A stretch of 6,075 nucleotides of DNA from positions 1 through 6,075 of the forward strand of contig DBHP01000081.1 in the NCBI GenBank assembly GCA_002295705.1. Direction: 5' to 3'. Source of the stretch: Candidatus Neomicrothrix sp. UBA825 (GTDB lineage Bacteria; Actinomycetota; Acidimicrobiia; Acidimicrobiales; UBA8592). Position 1 is the first letter of the stretch. Every line of letters starts with the position of its first letter. Shown here piece by piece: positions 6,051 through 6,075 of the stretch. The notes beneath the pieces were generated by a model, which did no database searches, was not told the origin of the DNA, and saw nothing but the letters and a program-made list of their open reading frames with translations. The position numbers and the translations under genes are program-made.

Positions 6051-6075
6051 GCTCAAAGAGTCCAAGACAGCTCAA

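Noticed and set aside
1..6075. Mobile elements, CRISPR arrays, tRNA or rRNA genes
   Set aside because: No transposase or integrase motifs, spaced direct repeats, or tRNA/rRNA-like sequences were seen. The selenocysteine tRNA is not in the window.

Overview
The window reads as a gene-dense piece of a free-living bacterial chromosome of moderate, slightly AT-leaning composition. The best guess at the host is an actinobacterium-like organism, possibly a marine acidimicrobial lineage. The reasons are the MutY-type tail, the flavin reductase and gamma-carbonic anhydrase subtypes, and a sufB that appears to begin its suf cluster. This placement comes from remembered family patterns, not a search, and is tentative.

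Layout. On the plus strand, positions 1-222 hold the C-terminal end of a probable A/G-specific adenine glycosylase (MutY). After a 7-base gap comes a YcaQ/AlkX-type winged-helix DNA glycosylase (230-1444), so the left end is a small DNA-repair operon. On the minus strand, meeting it tail to tail with an 8-base overlap, is a two-gene operon. Its first gene (1949-3397) encodes a thioredoxin-fold domain with a CPTC motif fused to a large, poorly characterised domain. Its second gene (1437-1952) is translationally coupled to the first. A 152-base divergent intergenic region with a 21-base perfect dyad separates this operon from a second plus-strand group: flavin reductase (3550-4053), gamma-carbonic anhydrase-like protein (4053-4571) and sufB (4647-6050).

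The main result is the minus-strand gene at 1437-1952. A naive reading splits it into two short ORFs at an in-frame TGA (1674-1676). Read through that TGA, the two halves form one 171-residue protein with the motif U-G-S-C-T-T-C at residues 93-99, which is the signature of the UGSC family of selenoproteins. A compact hairpin lies just downstream of the TGA (1646-1660), with its loop opening on a G about 20 bases after the codon, as expected for a bacterial SECIS element. The gene is therefore interpreted as an intact selenocysteine-encoding gene, not a pseudogene. TGA also ends the MutY-like gene, the thioredoxin-fusion gene and the flavin reductase gene, so it is a normal stop in this genome and is recoded only here.

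How the genes fit together. The selenoprotein's U-x-x-C redox motif and the CPTC thioredoxin domain of its operon partner suggest a thiol/selenol redox pair. The substrate cannot be deduced from sequence. The flavin reductase and carbonic anhydrase genes overlap by one base and are probably co-translated. sufB supplies the scaffold for Fe-S cluster assembly and presumably continues into sufD and sufC beyond the window.
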